Below, in pieces: positions 1-6,928 of a stretch of 7,087 nt of DNA; positions within the stretch are counted from its first letter, which is position 1, and each line of letters starts with the position of its first letter. The translations under genes were made by a program, and so were the position numbers. The notes under the pieces are model-generated. The model did not search any database and was not told where the DNA came from. It worked only from the letters and a program-made list of their open reading frames with translations. Source of the DNA: Actinomycetota bacterium (GTDB taxonomy: Bacteria; Actinomycetota; Aquicultoria; Aquicultorales; Aquicultoraceae); NCBI GenBank assembly GCA_030017355.1, contig JASEIR010000121.1, positions 1-7,087 on the forward strand, given 5' to 3'.

Positions 1-667
1 AGATCCTATCCTTTACCCTATCGAGCACTTCTTGTCGCACATATCGTGATATTATTCTAACTTTAAAGAAGCGAGATACCATCCGCTTGGCTTGCTCCGG
101 TCTAGTGATAAAAAACAATGTTAGCAAAGACCAAACAACTGCAACCACAATTATTGCAATCAAGACACTTGTACTAAAAGAACCAGGAAGCGTTGATCTG
201 AAGCTCATAAAAATAGTTAAACCTAAAGCAGCAAAAAGCCAGGACGATATAGTTGCCCTGCTGCTAGCAACCGCAGTGGCCTGCCCAGGTGTAAGCCCAT
301 CTCTGGTTAAAACAAAAATTTGCGTCGGAATTAGAGCCGAGCCAAATGGTGTTATAAAGCCAAAAAAACTGCCACCCAGATAAACGTAAACTGCCGAGAT
401 AAAATTAATAGGCTTTTTTACTACTCTGGTTAGAATTAGAAATGGTAAAGAGCTAAATATCCAGCTCATAAGAATTGCTGCTGTTGCTAATGCAAGATAA
501 GTTACATTTATTGCTATAAGCGCTTCTATAGTGCGCTTATTAAAAGTAAGGGCAATAATGAGGCCTATTGCAAGAACGCCGATCAGAAGCGCTATCAACA
601 GACCCCTTTTTGCTTTATTTAAGTCAATTTTCTCTTGCATCTTGTGTTTTGAATCTCCGCTGGTCAT
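1..667 (-). CDS. Lysylphosphatidylglycerol-synthase-TM / flippase-like membrane protein, C-terminus cut off by window edge
   Basis: Reading from an ATG at 667 gives 222 open codons that run off the window start, so the C-terminal part is missing; the family is usually around 320-350 residues. The product is strongly hydrophobic, with membrane segments near residues 22-41, 50-70, 88-108, 130-155 and 166-188. The stretch GSFFGFITPFGSALIPTQ (about 99-116), followed by LTRDGLTPGQA, resembles the conserved core of the LPG_synthase_TM family (UPF0104, COG0392). Family members include the flippase half of MprF and glycolipid- or polyprenyl-associated proteins; most stand-alone members have no known substrate. 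No good Shine-Dalgarno sequence precedes 667. An in-frame ATG at 640 is an alternative start, with GGAG 14 bases upstream. The gene lies 120 bp after the ferritin-like gene on the same strand and may share its transcript. The family call is fairly firm; the substrate is unknown. Confidence 0.75.
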   Translation of the reverse strand, partial: MTSGDSKHKMQEKIDLNKAKRGLLIALLIGVLAIGLIIALTFNKRTIEALIAINVTYLALATAAILMSWIFSSLPFLILTRVVKKPINFISAVYVYLGGSFFGFITPFGSALIPTQIFVLTRDGLTPGQATAVASSRATISSWLFAALGLTIFMSFRSTLPGSFSTSVLIAIIVVAVVWSLLTLFFITRPEQAKRMVSRFFKVRIISRYVRQEVLDRVKDRI

Positions 668-720
668 GAATAAACATACATTACCATAAGTCAGGTAAGT
701 GATGTAAGTGGGTCCAAGGT

Positions 721-757
721 GCAGGGGCCAGGGAATTATAGGACCGTCTCCTGTCTT
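721..757 (-). repeat. REP-like intergenic element (head motif GGAGACGGTCC)
   Basis: The gap between the ferritin-like gene and the membrane protein gene carries, on the minus strand, GGAGACGGTCC (751 to 741). It lies inside a larger imperfect inverted repeat: on the plus strand CAGGGG (722-727) can pair with CTCCTG (748-753), with one G-U pair. The core matches GGGGACGTTCC at 7046-7056 on the plus strand at 9 of 11 positions. From memory, dispersed palindromes with a GGGGACG-type head are common in bacterial intergenic regions and are often linked to REP-associated tyrosine transposases. None of those transposases is in this window. The boundaries are approximate. Confidence 0.4.
735..740 (-). 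promoter_or_regulatory. Possible -10 box for the membrane protein gene
   Basis: The minus strand reads TATAAT, a perfect -10 hexamer, 68 bases upstream of the ATG at 667. No good -35 box lies 16-18 bases further upstream; the sequence there is a run of seven A residues preceded by CC. The hexamer falls inside the REP-like element, so it could be incidental. If real, the membrane protein gene would have its own promoter downstream of the ferritin-like gene. Confidence 0.25.
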
Positions 758-787
758 TTTTTGGCGGTCGTTTTTACCAATTCACCG

Positions 788-1222
788 CTATGATGCTTGC
801 TCCATAAACTCATCGGTTCCAATGTCTTCGGATAAGCCGCGAAACGCCTCTTTGTGCTGCCTGGCTTGACTAAGAATAACCTCCGCAAGCGTCCTTAATT
901 GCGGATCCCATATTTCGTTTAGATGAAGCTCGTACTCGTTGACAATCTGTGATTCCATATCATAATCAGCCCTCATCATGTGCTCGAAATATTCCGGCGT
1001 GGCAATCTCATCAACTTCCGTCGTTGGGGTTCCACCTGCATCCTGTATTGCCGTTACTAGCCACTGGATATGCTGGTTTTCCTCATTGATGATATCAGCC
1101 AGGATGCTTTGGGCTGGCTCGCGCTCTATATTGGTAAGGTGTTGCTCATACTGAGTTTTTGCAGTTCGTGCCAGACGCAAAAAGTTATTGAATACATCAA
1201 AAAGGTGCCGGCGATCTATCAT
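788..1222 (-). CDS. Ferritin-like four-helix-bundle protein with incomplete di-metal site
   Basis: The product is 144 residues, all-helical and acidic, and shows the double repeat of the ferritin-like (rubrerythrin/bacterioferritin-type) fold. Likely metal ligands are E26 in helix 1 (YEQH), E48 and H51 in helix 2 (ENQH), E96 or E98 in helix 3 (NEYELH) and H123 in helix 4. In helix 4 the expected ExxH reads A120-R-Q-H123, so one bridging glutamate appears to be lost. The protein may therefore bind metal weakly, bind a single metal, or be structural. No rubredoxin domain, signal peptide or membrane segment is visible. I chose the ATG at 1222 because GGGGG sits 8 bases upstream. An upstream in-frame TTG at 1273 would add 17 residues, but it lacks a clear ribosome site and its extension is not helix-like. 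The stop is TAG. The gene starts 105 bp after the pilus ATPase stop on the same strand. A role in iron storage or oxidative stress is possible but unproven. Confidence 0.75.
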   Translation of the reverse strand: MIDRRHLFDVFNNFLRLARTAKTQYEQHLTNIEREPAQSILADIINEENQHIQWLVTAIQDAGGTPTTEVDEIATPEYFEHMMRADYDMESQIVNEYELHLNEIWDPQLRTLAEVILSQARQHKEAFRGLSEDIGTDEFMEQAS

Positions 1223-1301
1223 GAAAGACGCCCCCAATCCTCCTTCGGTCCTGTAAGTATCAATTTCCCACAATGGATGAAGTTAACGCAGAATCTCATC
1301 T

Positions 1302-1326
1302 ATTTAGTTGCTGGACAGCAATTTAG
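1302..1326 (-). other. Small hairpin just after the pilus ATPase stop codon
   Basis: TTGCTG (1308-1313) and CAGCAA (1316-1321) form a perfect 6-base inverted repeat two bases apart, so as RNA it would fold with about 5 pairs and a 4-base loop. It is flanked by direct copies of TTTAG (1303-1307 and 1322-1326). It begins 2 bases beyond the ATPase stop codon. No U-tract follows on the minus strand, so it is not a canonical intrinsic terminator. It could be an mRNA 3'-end stabiliser or processing site, or chance. Confidence 0.25.
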
Positions 1327-1327
1327 A

Positions 1328-3022
1328 TTACAAAGCCTCAGATTCAAGGGTTACTTTCAAGACCGCTTCAATGGAAGTCTTTCCGCTTAAAACCTTGCTA
1401 ATACCGTTCTCCCGGAGGGTCCTAAATCCATTTCTCTGGGCTGCTTCTCTTATCTTAACTGCTGGTGCTCTAGCCACAATCAAGTTCTTAATCTCATCCG
1501 TGATTTCCATGACCTCAAAGATAGCCTCACGGCCCTTATATCCAGAGCCTTTGCATTCAAGGCATCCCTGAGCCTTATAAAGCAGGGGATTGCTTATTTC
1601 TGGAAGACCCAACTGGGCCAATAGTTCTGGAGCGGGACGATATGGCACTTTACAGTGTTCGCAAAGAAGCCTCACGAGGCGCTGCGAAACAACACCTAGG
1701 ATTGCTGATGCTATCATAAAAGGCTCTATGCCCATTTCAACAAATCTAACTGCTGTTGAAGGAGCATCGTTTGTATGAATTGTTGAAAAAACAAGATGGC
1801 CAGACAAAGCAGCATGTATTGCAATTTCAGCGGTTTCACGGTCTCTGATTTCGCCAACCATTATTATATCCGGGTCCTGCCTAACAATTGCTCTCAAACC
1901 GTTTGCAAATGTTAGGCCAGCCTTGGGATTAACCTGCACCTGATTGGCCAACCTTAGTCTGTACTCAACGGGGTCTTCAATTGTAACAACGTTTTTCTCA
2001 ACCGATGTTACGCTATTTAGTCCTGCATAAAGGGTCGTTGTTTTTCCGCTTCCTGTTGGGCCTGATACCAGAATCATTCCGTAAGGCCTATTTATCATGC
2101 GTCTGAATTTTTGCAGATCTGAATTATCAAAACCCAGCCTATCTAAATTTACCAGACTTGCCTTTTTCTCTAGTATCCTCAAGACAACCTTTTCGCCATA
2201 TATTGTAGGCATGGTCGATATACGAACATCAACGCCTTTATCACCTATATTGATTGTAAAACGCCCATCTTGGGGGATTCGTTTTTCAGATATGTCAAGC
2301 TCAGCCATAACCTTAAGCCTTGACACAACACCCGCGTGCATGTTTTTTGGAACTGTCATTACTGCGTGCAGGATACCATCAATGCGGTTTCTAATTTCTA
2401 AACGATCTTCCTCTGGCTCTATATGGATATCGCTTGCTCTATCATCAATAGCACGCTTTATCAACATATTTACCAGCCTGACAACAGAGCTATCTGTTGC
2501 ATCTGTTGCGCCCAGCGAGTAATCCGCTTTAATGGCCGAGAAGGAAAACTCTTCTTTTTGAGTTGTGCTCCTTTCTGATTGCTGTAGCCAATAATACTTA
2601 TCAATTGCCTTAATAATACTTCTCTCAGCGCTCACAACTGGGTTTATTTCACATCCACTTACCCCAGATATGTCATCAATTGCAATAATATCAAGGGGAT
2701 CAGCCATAGCTAAAGTTAAGACATTTCCGGCCTTAGAAATTGGGATAGCTCTATGTCTTCTTGCTAATGCTTCAGGAACAAGGGTTAGGGCTTCTTCACT
2801 TGGAATAACTTTGTCAAGGTCTAGATGCGGGATGTTGAGCTGCTTGCCAAGAAACTCAATCATCATCTCTTCGCTGATGAAACCAAGCTTTTTTAAAACT
2901 TGGCCTAGCCGGCCACCTGATTTTTTTTGCTCGGCAAGCGCAATTTTAAGCTGCTCATCAGTTATTACATTATATGCTTTTAGTAATTCGCCAAGCGGTA
3001 TCTTACCGGTAGTAGTCCGCAT
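1328..3022 (-). CDS. pilB: Type IV pilus assembly ATPase, PilB/GspE family
   Basis: This 564-residue cytoplasmic hexameric ATPase drives pilin polymerisation at the inner face of the membrane; the family also contains type II secretion GspE. An N-terminal GspE/PilB N-domain spans about residues 5-145 (KIPLGELLKAYNVITDEQL, later the PLDIIAIDDI region). A linker leads to the RecA-like motor. Walker A GPTGSGKT is at 321-328, the Asp box TIEDPVEY at 347-354, Walker B IMVGEIRD at 387-394 with catalytic E391, and the His box STIHTND at 413-419. Four cysteines in two CxxC pairs (454/457 and 487/490) form the zinc site typical of PilB and GspE and absent from the retraction ATPase PilT. Length is normal for PilB. 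The start is the ATG at 3022, supported by GGGG 6 bases upstream. No pilC, pilT, pilM-Q or pilin gene is in view, so PilB versus GspE rests on general resemblance. The gene is divergent from the receptor phosphatase gene. Confidence 0.9.
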   Translation of the reverse strand: MRTTTGKIPLGELLKAYNVITDEQLKIALAEQKKSGGRLGQVLKKLGFISEEMMIEFLGKQLNIPHLDLDKVIPSEEALTLVPEALARRHRAIPISKAGNVLTLAMADPLDIIAIDDISGVSGCEINPVVSAERSIIKAIDKYYWLQQSERSTTQKEEFSFSAIKADYSLGATDATDSSVVRLVNMLIKRAIDDRASDIHIEPEEDRLEIRNRIDGILHAVMTVPKNMHAGVVSRLKVMAELDISEKRIPQDGRFTINIGDKGVDVRISTMPTIYGEKVVLRILEKKASLVNLDRLGFDNSDLQKFRRMINRPYGMILVSGPTGSGKTTTLYAGLNSVTSVEKNVVTIEDPVEYRLRLANQVQVNPKAGLTFANGLRAIVRQDPDIIMVGEIRDRETAEIAIHAALSGHLVFSTIHTNDAPSTAVRFVEMGIEPFMIASAILGVVSQRLVRLLCEHCKVPYRPAPELLAQLGLPEISNPLLYKAQGCLECKGSGYKGREAIFEVMEITDEIKNLIVARAPAVKIREAAQRNGFRTLRENGISKVLSGKTSIEAVLKVTLESEAL

Positions 3023-3028
3023 GTATTT

Positions 3029-3032
3029 CCCC
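3029..3032 (-). promoter_or_regulatory. Ribosome binding site deciding the pilB start
   Basis: GGGG followed by AAATAC and then ATG places a purine-rich site 6 bases before the ATG at 3022. The in-frame TTG at 3034 would overlap this site and has no strong site of its own, so the ATG start, four residues shorter, is preferred. Confidence 0.5.
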
Positions 3033-3047
3033 AATCAGTGGAAAATA

Positions 3048-3062
3048 AATCCTATTCGGATT
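3048..3062. repeat. Inverted repeat in the pilB/receptor divergent region
   Basis: AATCC (3048-3052) and GGATT (3058-3062) form a 5-base inverted repeat around TATTC, 26 bases upstream of the pilB start. It overlaps a weak minus-strand promoter-like pair (TTGTCG, 16 bases, TTTATT). It could be an operator for pilB, but a repeat this short may be chance. Confidence 0.2.
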
Positions 3063-3064
3063 AA

Positions 3065-3093
3065 TCGACAAAACTAGGGTTAGCTTTAATAAA
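3065..3093 (+). promoter_or_regulatory. Weak candidate promoter for the receptor phosphatase
   Basis: TCGACA (3065-3070, 5 of 6 to the -35 consensus) is followed after 17 bases by AATAAA (3088-3093, 4 of 6 to the -10 consensus). This would give a 5' leader of roughly 130 bases. Another TATAAA at 3162-3167 lies closer to the gene but lacks a good -35 box. The true start of transcription is not decided by sequence alone. Confidence 0.2.
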
Positions 3094-3198
3094 ATTGCAG
3101 ATTATGTGGTTGCCGCCTTGCCCTGAATTGGTTGTTATTACGATCCTCGGATTCCAAATTCTATAAATGTTTCTTTGGCTGGGTAATTACTACTAAAA

Positions 3199-3216
3199 GC
3201 TATATAAATTTATAGC
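3199..3216 (+). promoter_or_regulatory. Inverted repeat abutting the receptor phosphatase ribosome site
   Basis: GCTATA (3199-3204) and TATAGC (3211-3216) form a perfect 6-base inverted repeat with an AT-only centre, ending directly before GGAG (3217-3220). GGAG lies 6 bases upstream of the ATG at 3227. The repeat could be a protein operator or a weak RNA hairpin next to the ribosome site. AT-rich sequence makes chance palindromes common. Confidence 0.3.
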
Positions 3217-3226
3217 GGAGAAAATT

Positions 3227-5101
3227 ATGCTGGCAGGCAGACGTCTTAGTATAAGAACAAAGCTCATTGCGATATACCTTATAATTGCCGTCCCACTCAT
3301 AACCTTGCTTGGTATTTCAATTTATCAAAGGTTTAAAGCTGATCAAGATTCTGCTATAGCAGATCGACTTGAAATAGCAAGGCTTTCAGAGGCTAATTTT
3401 GTCCTTTTTATCGACCAAACTGCTCATTCTGCGTTGCTTGCTGGTGATACAATTGTCGATGATAAACTCAATCCCAATCAGGCCTCGGCCCTCCTTACCC
3501 GTATCGTTACAAGCAGGCACACATTCGAGGTTGTCAAAGGCCATCCTACACCCATTGCCAGCGCCTCTTTCCTAAATGCAAATGGTATTGTTGTTGCATC
3601 ATCCATAGCTAGTGAAATTGGCCAGAACAGATCTAGCCAGCCAGCCATCAAAGCAATTATTAACGGCAAGAGCTCGTCTATCAGCAACCTTCAGCGTAAT
3701 CTCGACGGCTCACTTGGCTTTGCAACAGTTCTGGCAATCAAGAGAGGTGGTATTCTCTTGGGCATAGTTAGCATAGCAGTAAGGGCAGAAGCTCTTGGCG
3801 ATATCCTTGGAATAGCGGTAAGACAGGGTGGTGTAAATATTGTTGACTCAAACGGATTCGTAATCTTCCAAAGCCAAGCACCAAAACTACCCTTAGAGAA
3901 GCGAAACTGGAGCCATGAGAAGTTTGTTCAAGCAGCTCTGGCGGGCAGAACATTTACATCAACAGGCCTGGTATTTCCGCTTGATAATAGCATACGCATG
4001 GGGGCAGAAATCCCAATAAAAAGCATAGGCTGGGCTACTGGTTCATTTATTCCGGTGAACGCTGTCTTAGGCCCAATAAGAGAAGCAGCAATCCTAAATA
4101 CTATTTTGGCACTAATTATACTTACTATTGCATTATCTCTTGCCTTTATAATCGGAAGCCAATTTGCTAGAAGTTTGATACTTCTATCTAACCAGATGAA
4201 AATTGCTCCACAGAAAGGCTTTACCGAAAGGGTTAAGATAGCTACACGAGATGAAGTTGAAGACCTAGCCAACAGCTTTAACCATTTGCAGGATGAAATA
4301 CTGGCTGCGCAAGAAAAACAGCGAGACTTACAGGCGAAACTTAGAGAAAGAAATAGAGAGCTAAAAGAGCTTTACGAGAAACAAAAAGATATAGCATTGG
4401 TTCTTCAGGAAAGCCTTCTACCGAAAATTGCTCGAAGCATTGACCATTTATTGATAGGATTTGATTTTCAATCAGCTACAGAGGCTGCGCTGGTTGGGGG
4501 AGACTTTTTTGATTTTATTGAAATCTCCGAGAAAAAATTCGGTATAGCCATAGGCGACGTATCAGGCAAAGGTATCGAGGCAGCCACGTTAGCAACCACA
4601 GTTAGAAATACGCTTAGGGCATTTTCCTACGAGTATCTATCTCCTGCTGAGATTATAGAAAAGACAAACAAAATCGCTGTAGCTGAGACTCAACCATCAA
4701 CATTTGTAACGCTATTCTTTGGTATCTTTGACGTTGAAACCCATGAGCTTACTTATGCAATAGCCGGCCATTGGCCACCCCTAATCTACCATACCCTTGA
4801 TAAAAGATTTACCGAATTAGAAATAGGTGGACTTCCGATTGGTATATCCCCTACAGCCAAATATTTAAACCATGTGATAAAATTACCAGATGGATCAATT
4901 ATTGTGCTCTACACGGATGGTGTTATTGAATCAAGATTGGCTGGTGAGCTTTTCGGTGTTGCTCGCCTACGCCAAGTTATTGAGAAGAACTTTGACCTTC
5001 CGCCTACCGATCTGTCAAGAGCAATTATAAATGAAGCAAAGATATTTGGCGGCGGCAAACTCTTTGATGATGCGGCAGTATTGGTAGTAAGGGTAATATA
5101 G
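3227..5101 (+). CDS. Membrane receptor serine/threonine phosphatase (Cache-like sensor, HAMP, SpoIIE/PP2C)
   Basis: This 624-residue receptor has a membrane helix at about 12-32, an outside sensor at about 35-280, a second helix at about 288-310, HAMP at about 311-365, a charged coiled coil at about 358-395, and an SpoIIE-type PP2C phosphatase at about 395-624. The sensor has two similar modules (around SFLNANGIVVASS and GGVNIVDSNGFVIFQ), as in dCache domains that bind small molecules. The phosphatase keeps its metal-binding acids: VGGDFFD with D425, GDVSGKG with D444, YTDGV with D564 and DDAAVLVV with D614/D615. LQESLLP (393-399) and AGHWPP (513-518) also fit the RsbU/SpoIIE family, so it is probably active. 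Related proteins dephosphorylate anti-sigma-factor antagonists (STAS proteins) in partner-switching pathways. No STAS protein, HPK-type kinase or sigma factor is encoded in this window, so the target is unknown. GGAG sits 6 bases before the ATG. The gene is divergent from pilB and convergent with the K+ transporter gene. Confidence 0.9.
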   Translation: MLAGRRLSIRTKLIAIYLIIAVPLITLLGISIYQRFKADQDSAIADRLEIARLSEANFVLFIDQTAHSALLAGDTIVDDKLNPNQASALLTRIVTSRHTFEVVKGHPTPIASASFLNANGIVVASSIASEIGQNRSSQPAIKAIINGKSSSISNLQRNLDGSLGFATVLAIKRGGILLGIVSIAVRAEALGDILGIAVRQGGVNIVDSNGFVIFQSQAPKLPLEKRNWSHEKFVQAALAGRTFTSTGLVFPLDNSIRMGAEIPIKSIGWATGSFIPVNAVLGPIREAAILNTILALIILTIALSLAFIIGSQFARSLILLSNQMKIAPQKGFTERVKIATRDEVEDLANSFNHLQDEILAAQEKQRDLQAKLRERNRELKELYEKQKDIALVLQESLLPKIARSIDHLLIGFDFQSATEAALVGGDFFDFIEISEKKFGIAIGDVSGKGIEAATLATTVRNTLRAFSYEYLSPAEIIEKTNKIAVAETQPSTFVTLFFGIFDVETHELTYAIAGHWPPLIYHTLDKRFTELEIGGLPIGISPTAKYLNHVIKLPDGSIIVLYTDGVIESRLAGELFGVARLRQVIEKNFDLPPTDLSRAIINEAKIFGGGKLFDDAAVLVVRVI

Positions 5102-5107
5102 GGTTGT

Positions 5108-6928
5108 TCATCGTAAATGATACGGGATACTAATTACCACAACATTTCGCCAGAAGAACAACAGAGCTTTTAAGATAAGTGCTGTCTGATTGTGTAAGAA
5201 AAACTGCCGCCAGCGTGAGACTACAAATTCTGGAATCACGATTGTTAGTATGCCATCTTCCATCTCCCTATCGATCTCGCGCAAACGTGAAATAATTGGC
5301 CCAAGAACATTTCTATATGGAGAGCTAAGTATCTCCAATGGTATGCCAAAGCCAAACTCTGCCCATCGCCTATTTACCTTCTTGGTTTCAGTTGGATCTA
5401 TATCGACATGTATCGCACGTATTACGGTTGGATTTAGCGATCTTGCATATTGGATTGCTTTAACCGTGCCCATATGCACAGTCGAAACTAGAACGACCAC
5501 ATTGTTCTTTATCGGTGGGATAGCCTTCAGCTGATCAAGGGATAGTTGGCCTGCAATTGATACGTAATGCTCATGTATCTTCCTAAACGCAAGCACAAGA
5601 AGTGGAGCAACAACAATAACTATCCATGCACCATCAACAAATTTAGTAACTGCAAGAATAACAGTTACAATCAGCGTGGCAAGACCACCAACAGCATTGA
5701 TAACCGCCCTGCGCCACCATGCTGCATTATGGCGCGTCTTTTGCCAATATCTAACCATCCCAAATTGCGAAAGAGTAAACCCTGTAAAGACACCTACCGC
5801 GTAAAGTGGGATTAGATCGTGAGTGCTAGCCTTAAAAACAATAACGAGAAGTGCTGCAAAAAAAGTCAGGGCAAGTATGCCATTTGAGTAAGCCAATCGG
5901 TAGCCGCGCTGTTTTAGCTGCCTTGGCATATAGCCATCAGCAGCCATAACCGATGCTAGATTAGGAAAGCCGGCAAAGCTGGTGTTAGCTGCAACAAAAA
6001 GAATAAGTGCAGTTGCAAATTGAATATAATAGTAAAAGAAACCGCCTCGAAAAACTCCCTTAGCAATTTGCGAGATAACCGTTTCTGTAGTACTTGGAAC
6101 AATGCCATATAAGCGAGCAACCCCTGTTGCACCAACAAAAAGAAATCCAAGGATTACAGCCATTAATGTCATGGTAATTCGTGCGTTCTCAGCCGCTGGC
6201 TCCCTAAACGAAGGTACTCCGTTGCTTATGGCCTCAATACCAGTTAGGGCTGCACAACCAGATGAAAAAGCTCGCAAAATGAGAAAGATCGTTAATGGCT
6301 CAACTACACTTACCTCTGGCCTACTTACTGGAAATCTATAACCCGTCACATACAGGTACAAGCCATAAATAACTGTTATTCCAAGACCTATGACGAAGGC
6401 ATATGTCGGGATTGCAAATATCTTGCCAGATTCCCTGATGCCACGAAGATTGGCCACTGTAAGGATTAAGATAAAAAGAAGTGCTATTTCAGCCCTATAA
6501 GAAATGAGCGCTGGAAATGCAGAAACAATCGCAGCTACACCGGCACTAACGCTTACGGCAACAGTCAGGCTATAATCAATAAGCAAAGATGCTCCGGCAA
6601 TCAGACTGGGCGTCTCTCCAAGGTTCTCTTTAGATACGATATAGGCTCCTCCACCGCTTGGGTATGCCAAAATAAGTTGGCGGTAAGAAATGACTACTAA
6701 CACCATCAGAGCAGTGATTGCCAATGCAATTGGAAAAGAAAGAGCAAGTGCACCTGTACCAGCAAGAGCCAGCGTGAATAGAATTTCCTCTGTCGCATAT
6801 GCAGTAGACGATAGTGCATCAGATGAGAAAACTGCCAGGGCATACCTCTTTAGCAGTTTTTCTTCTGGTAAACGCTCTGTAGGAAGCGGTCTACCTATTA
6901 TAATGCGTTTTATTCTTTCATAAGACAT
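5108..6928 (-). CDS. kimA: KimA-like APC-superfamily potassium importer
   Basis: This 606-residue membrane transporter has about 12 membrane helices in residues 30-447 and a soluble C-terminal domain at about 450-606. Its length and N-terminus (IKRIIIGRPL, then SSDALSSTAYATEEIL and AYPSGGGAYIVSKENLGE) closely resemble Bacillus subtilis KimA (YdaO), a high-affinity proton-coupled K+ importer that works as a dimer and is inhibited by c-di-AMP. Residues I recall as lining the KimA K+ path have counterparts here: D37, Y44, D118, Y119, T122, S126, T229, E232 and Y376, each offset by one from B. subtilis numbering. Automated annotation often calls such proteins amino acid permeases; the full-length match and the soluble tail favour KimA. 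AAGG 9 bases upstream supports the ATG at 6928. The stop codon is 6 bases from that of the convergent phosphatase. Transport of K+ is inferred from family, not shown. Confidence 0.85.
   Translation of the reverse strand: MSYERIKRIIIGRPLPTERLPEEKLLKRYALAVFSSDALSSTAYATEEILFTLALAGTGALALSFPIALAITALMVLVVISYRQLILAYPSGGGAYIVSKENLGETPSLIAGASLLIDYSLTVAVSVSAGVAAIVSAFPALISYRAEIALLFILILTVANLRGIRESGKIFAIPTYAFVIGLGITVIYGLYLYVTGYRFPVSRPEVSVVEPLTIFLILRAFSSGCAALTGIEAISNGVPSFREPAAENARITMTLMAVILGFLFVGATGVARLYGIVPSTTETVISQIAKGVFRGGFFYYYIQFATALILFVAANTSFAGFPNLASVMAADGYMPRQLKQRGYRLAYSNGILALTFFAALLVIVFKASTHDLIPLYAVGVFTGFTLSQFGMVRYWQKTRHNAAWWRRAVINAVGGLATLIVTVILAVTKFVDGAWIVIVVAPLLVLAFRKIHEHYVSIAGQLSLDQLKAIPPIKNNVVVLVSTVHMGTVKAIQYARSLNPTVIRAIHVDIDPTETKKVNRRWAEFGFGIPLEILSSPYRNVLGPIISRLREIDREMEDGILTIVIPEFVVSRWRQFFLHNQTALILKALLFFWRNVVVISIPYHLR

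Noticed and set aside
87..383. Plus-strand open frame of 98 codons.
   Set aside because: It lies wholly opposite the membrane protein gene, has no family resemblance and no good ribosome site; it is a shadow frame.
722..762. Plus-strand hairpin (CAGGGG/CTCCTG) followed by seven T residues, resembling an intrinsic terminator.
   Set aside because: No plus-strand gene ends here; both flanking genes are on the minus strand. The stem is short, has one G-U pair and a 20-base loop, and is better explained as part of the REP-like element.
2097..2522. Plus-strand open frame of 141 codons opposite pilB.
   Set aside because: Serine-rich, low-complexity translation antisense to highly conserved ATPase motifs; it is a shadow of pilB.
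1328..3022. PilT retraction ATPase.
   Set aside because: The protein has the long N-domain and the two CxxC pairs that PilB and GspE have and PilT lacks.
3023..3034. TTG start for pilB, adding four residues.
   Set aside because: The TTG overlaps the GGGG ribosome site that serves the ATG at 3022.
5108..6928. General amino acid permease annotation for the APC-family transporter.
   Set aside because: The length, N-terminal motif, soluble C-terminal domain and K+ path residues all fit KimA better than amino acid permeases.
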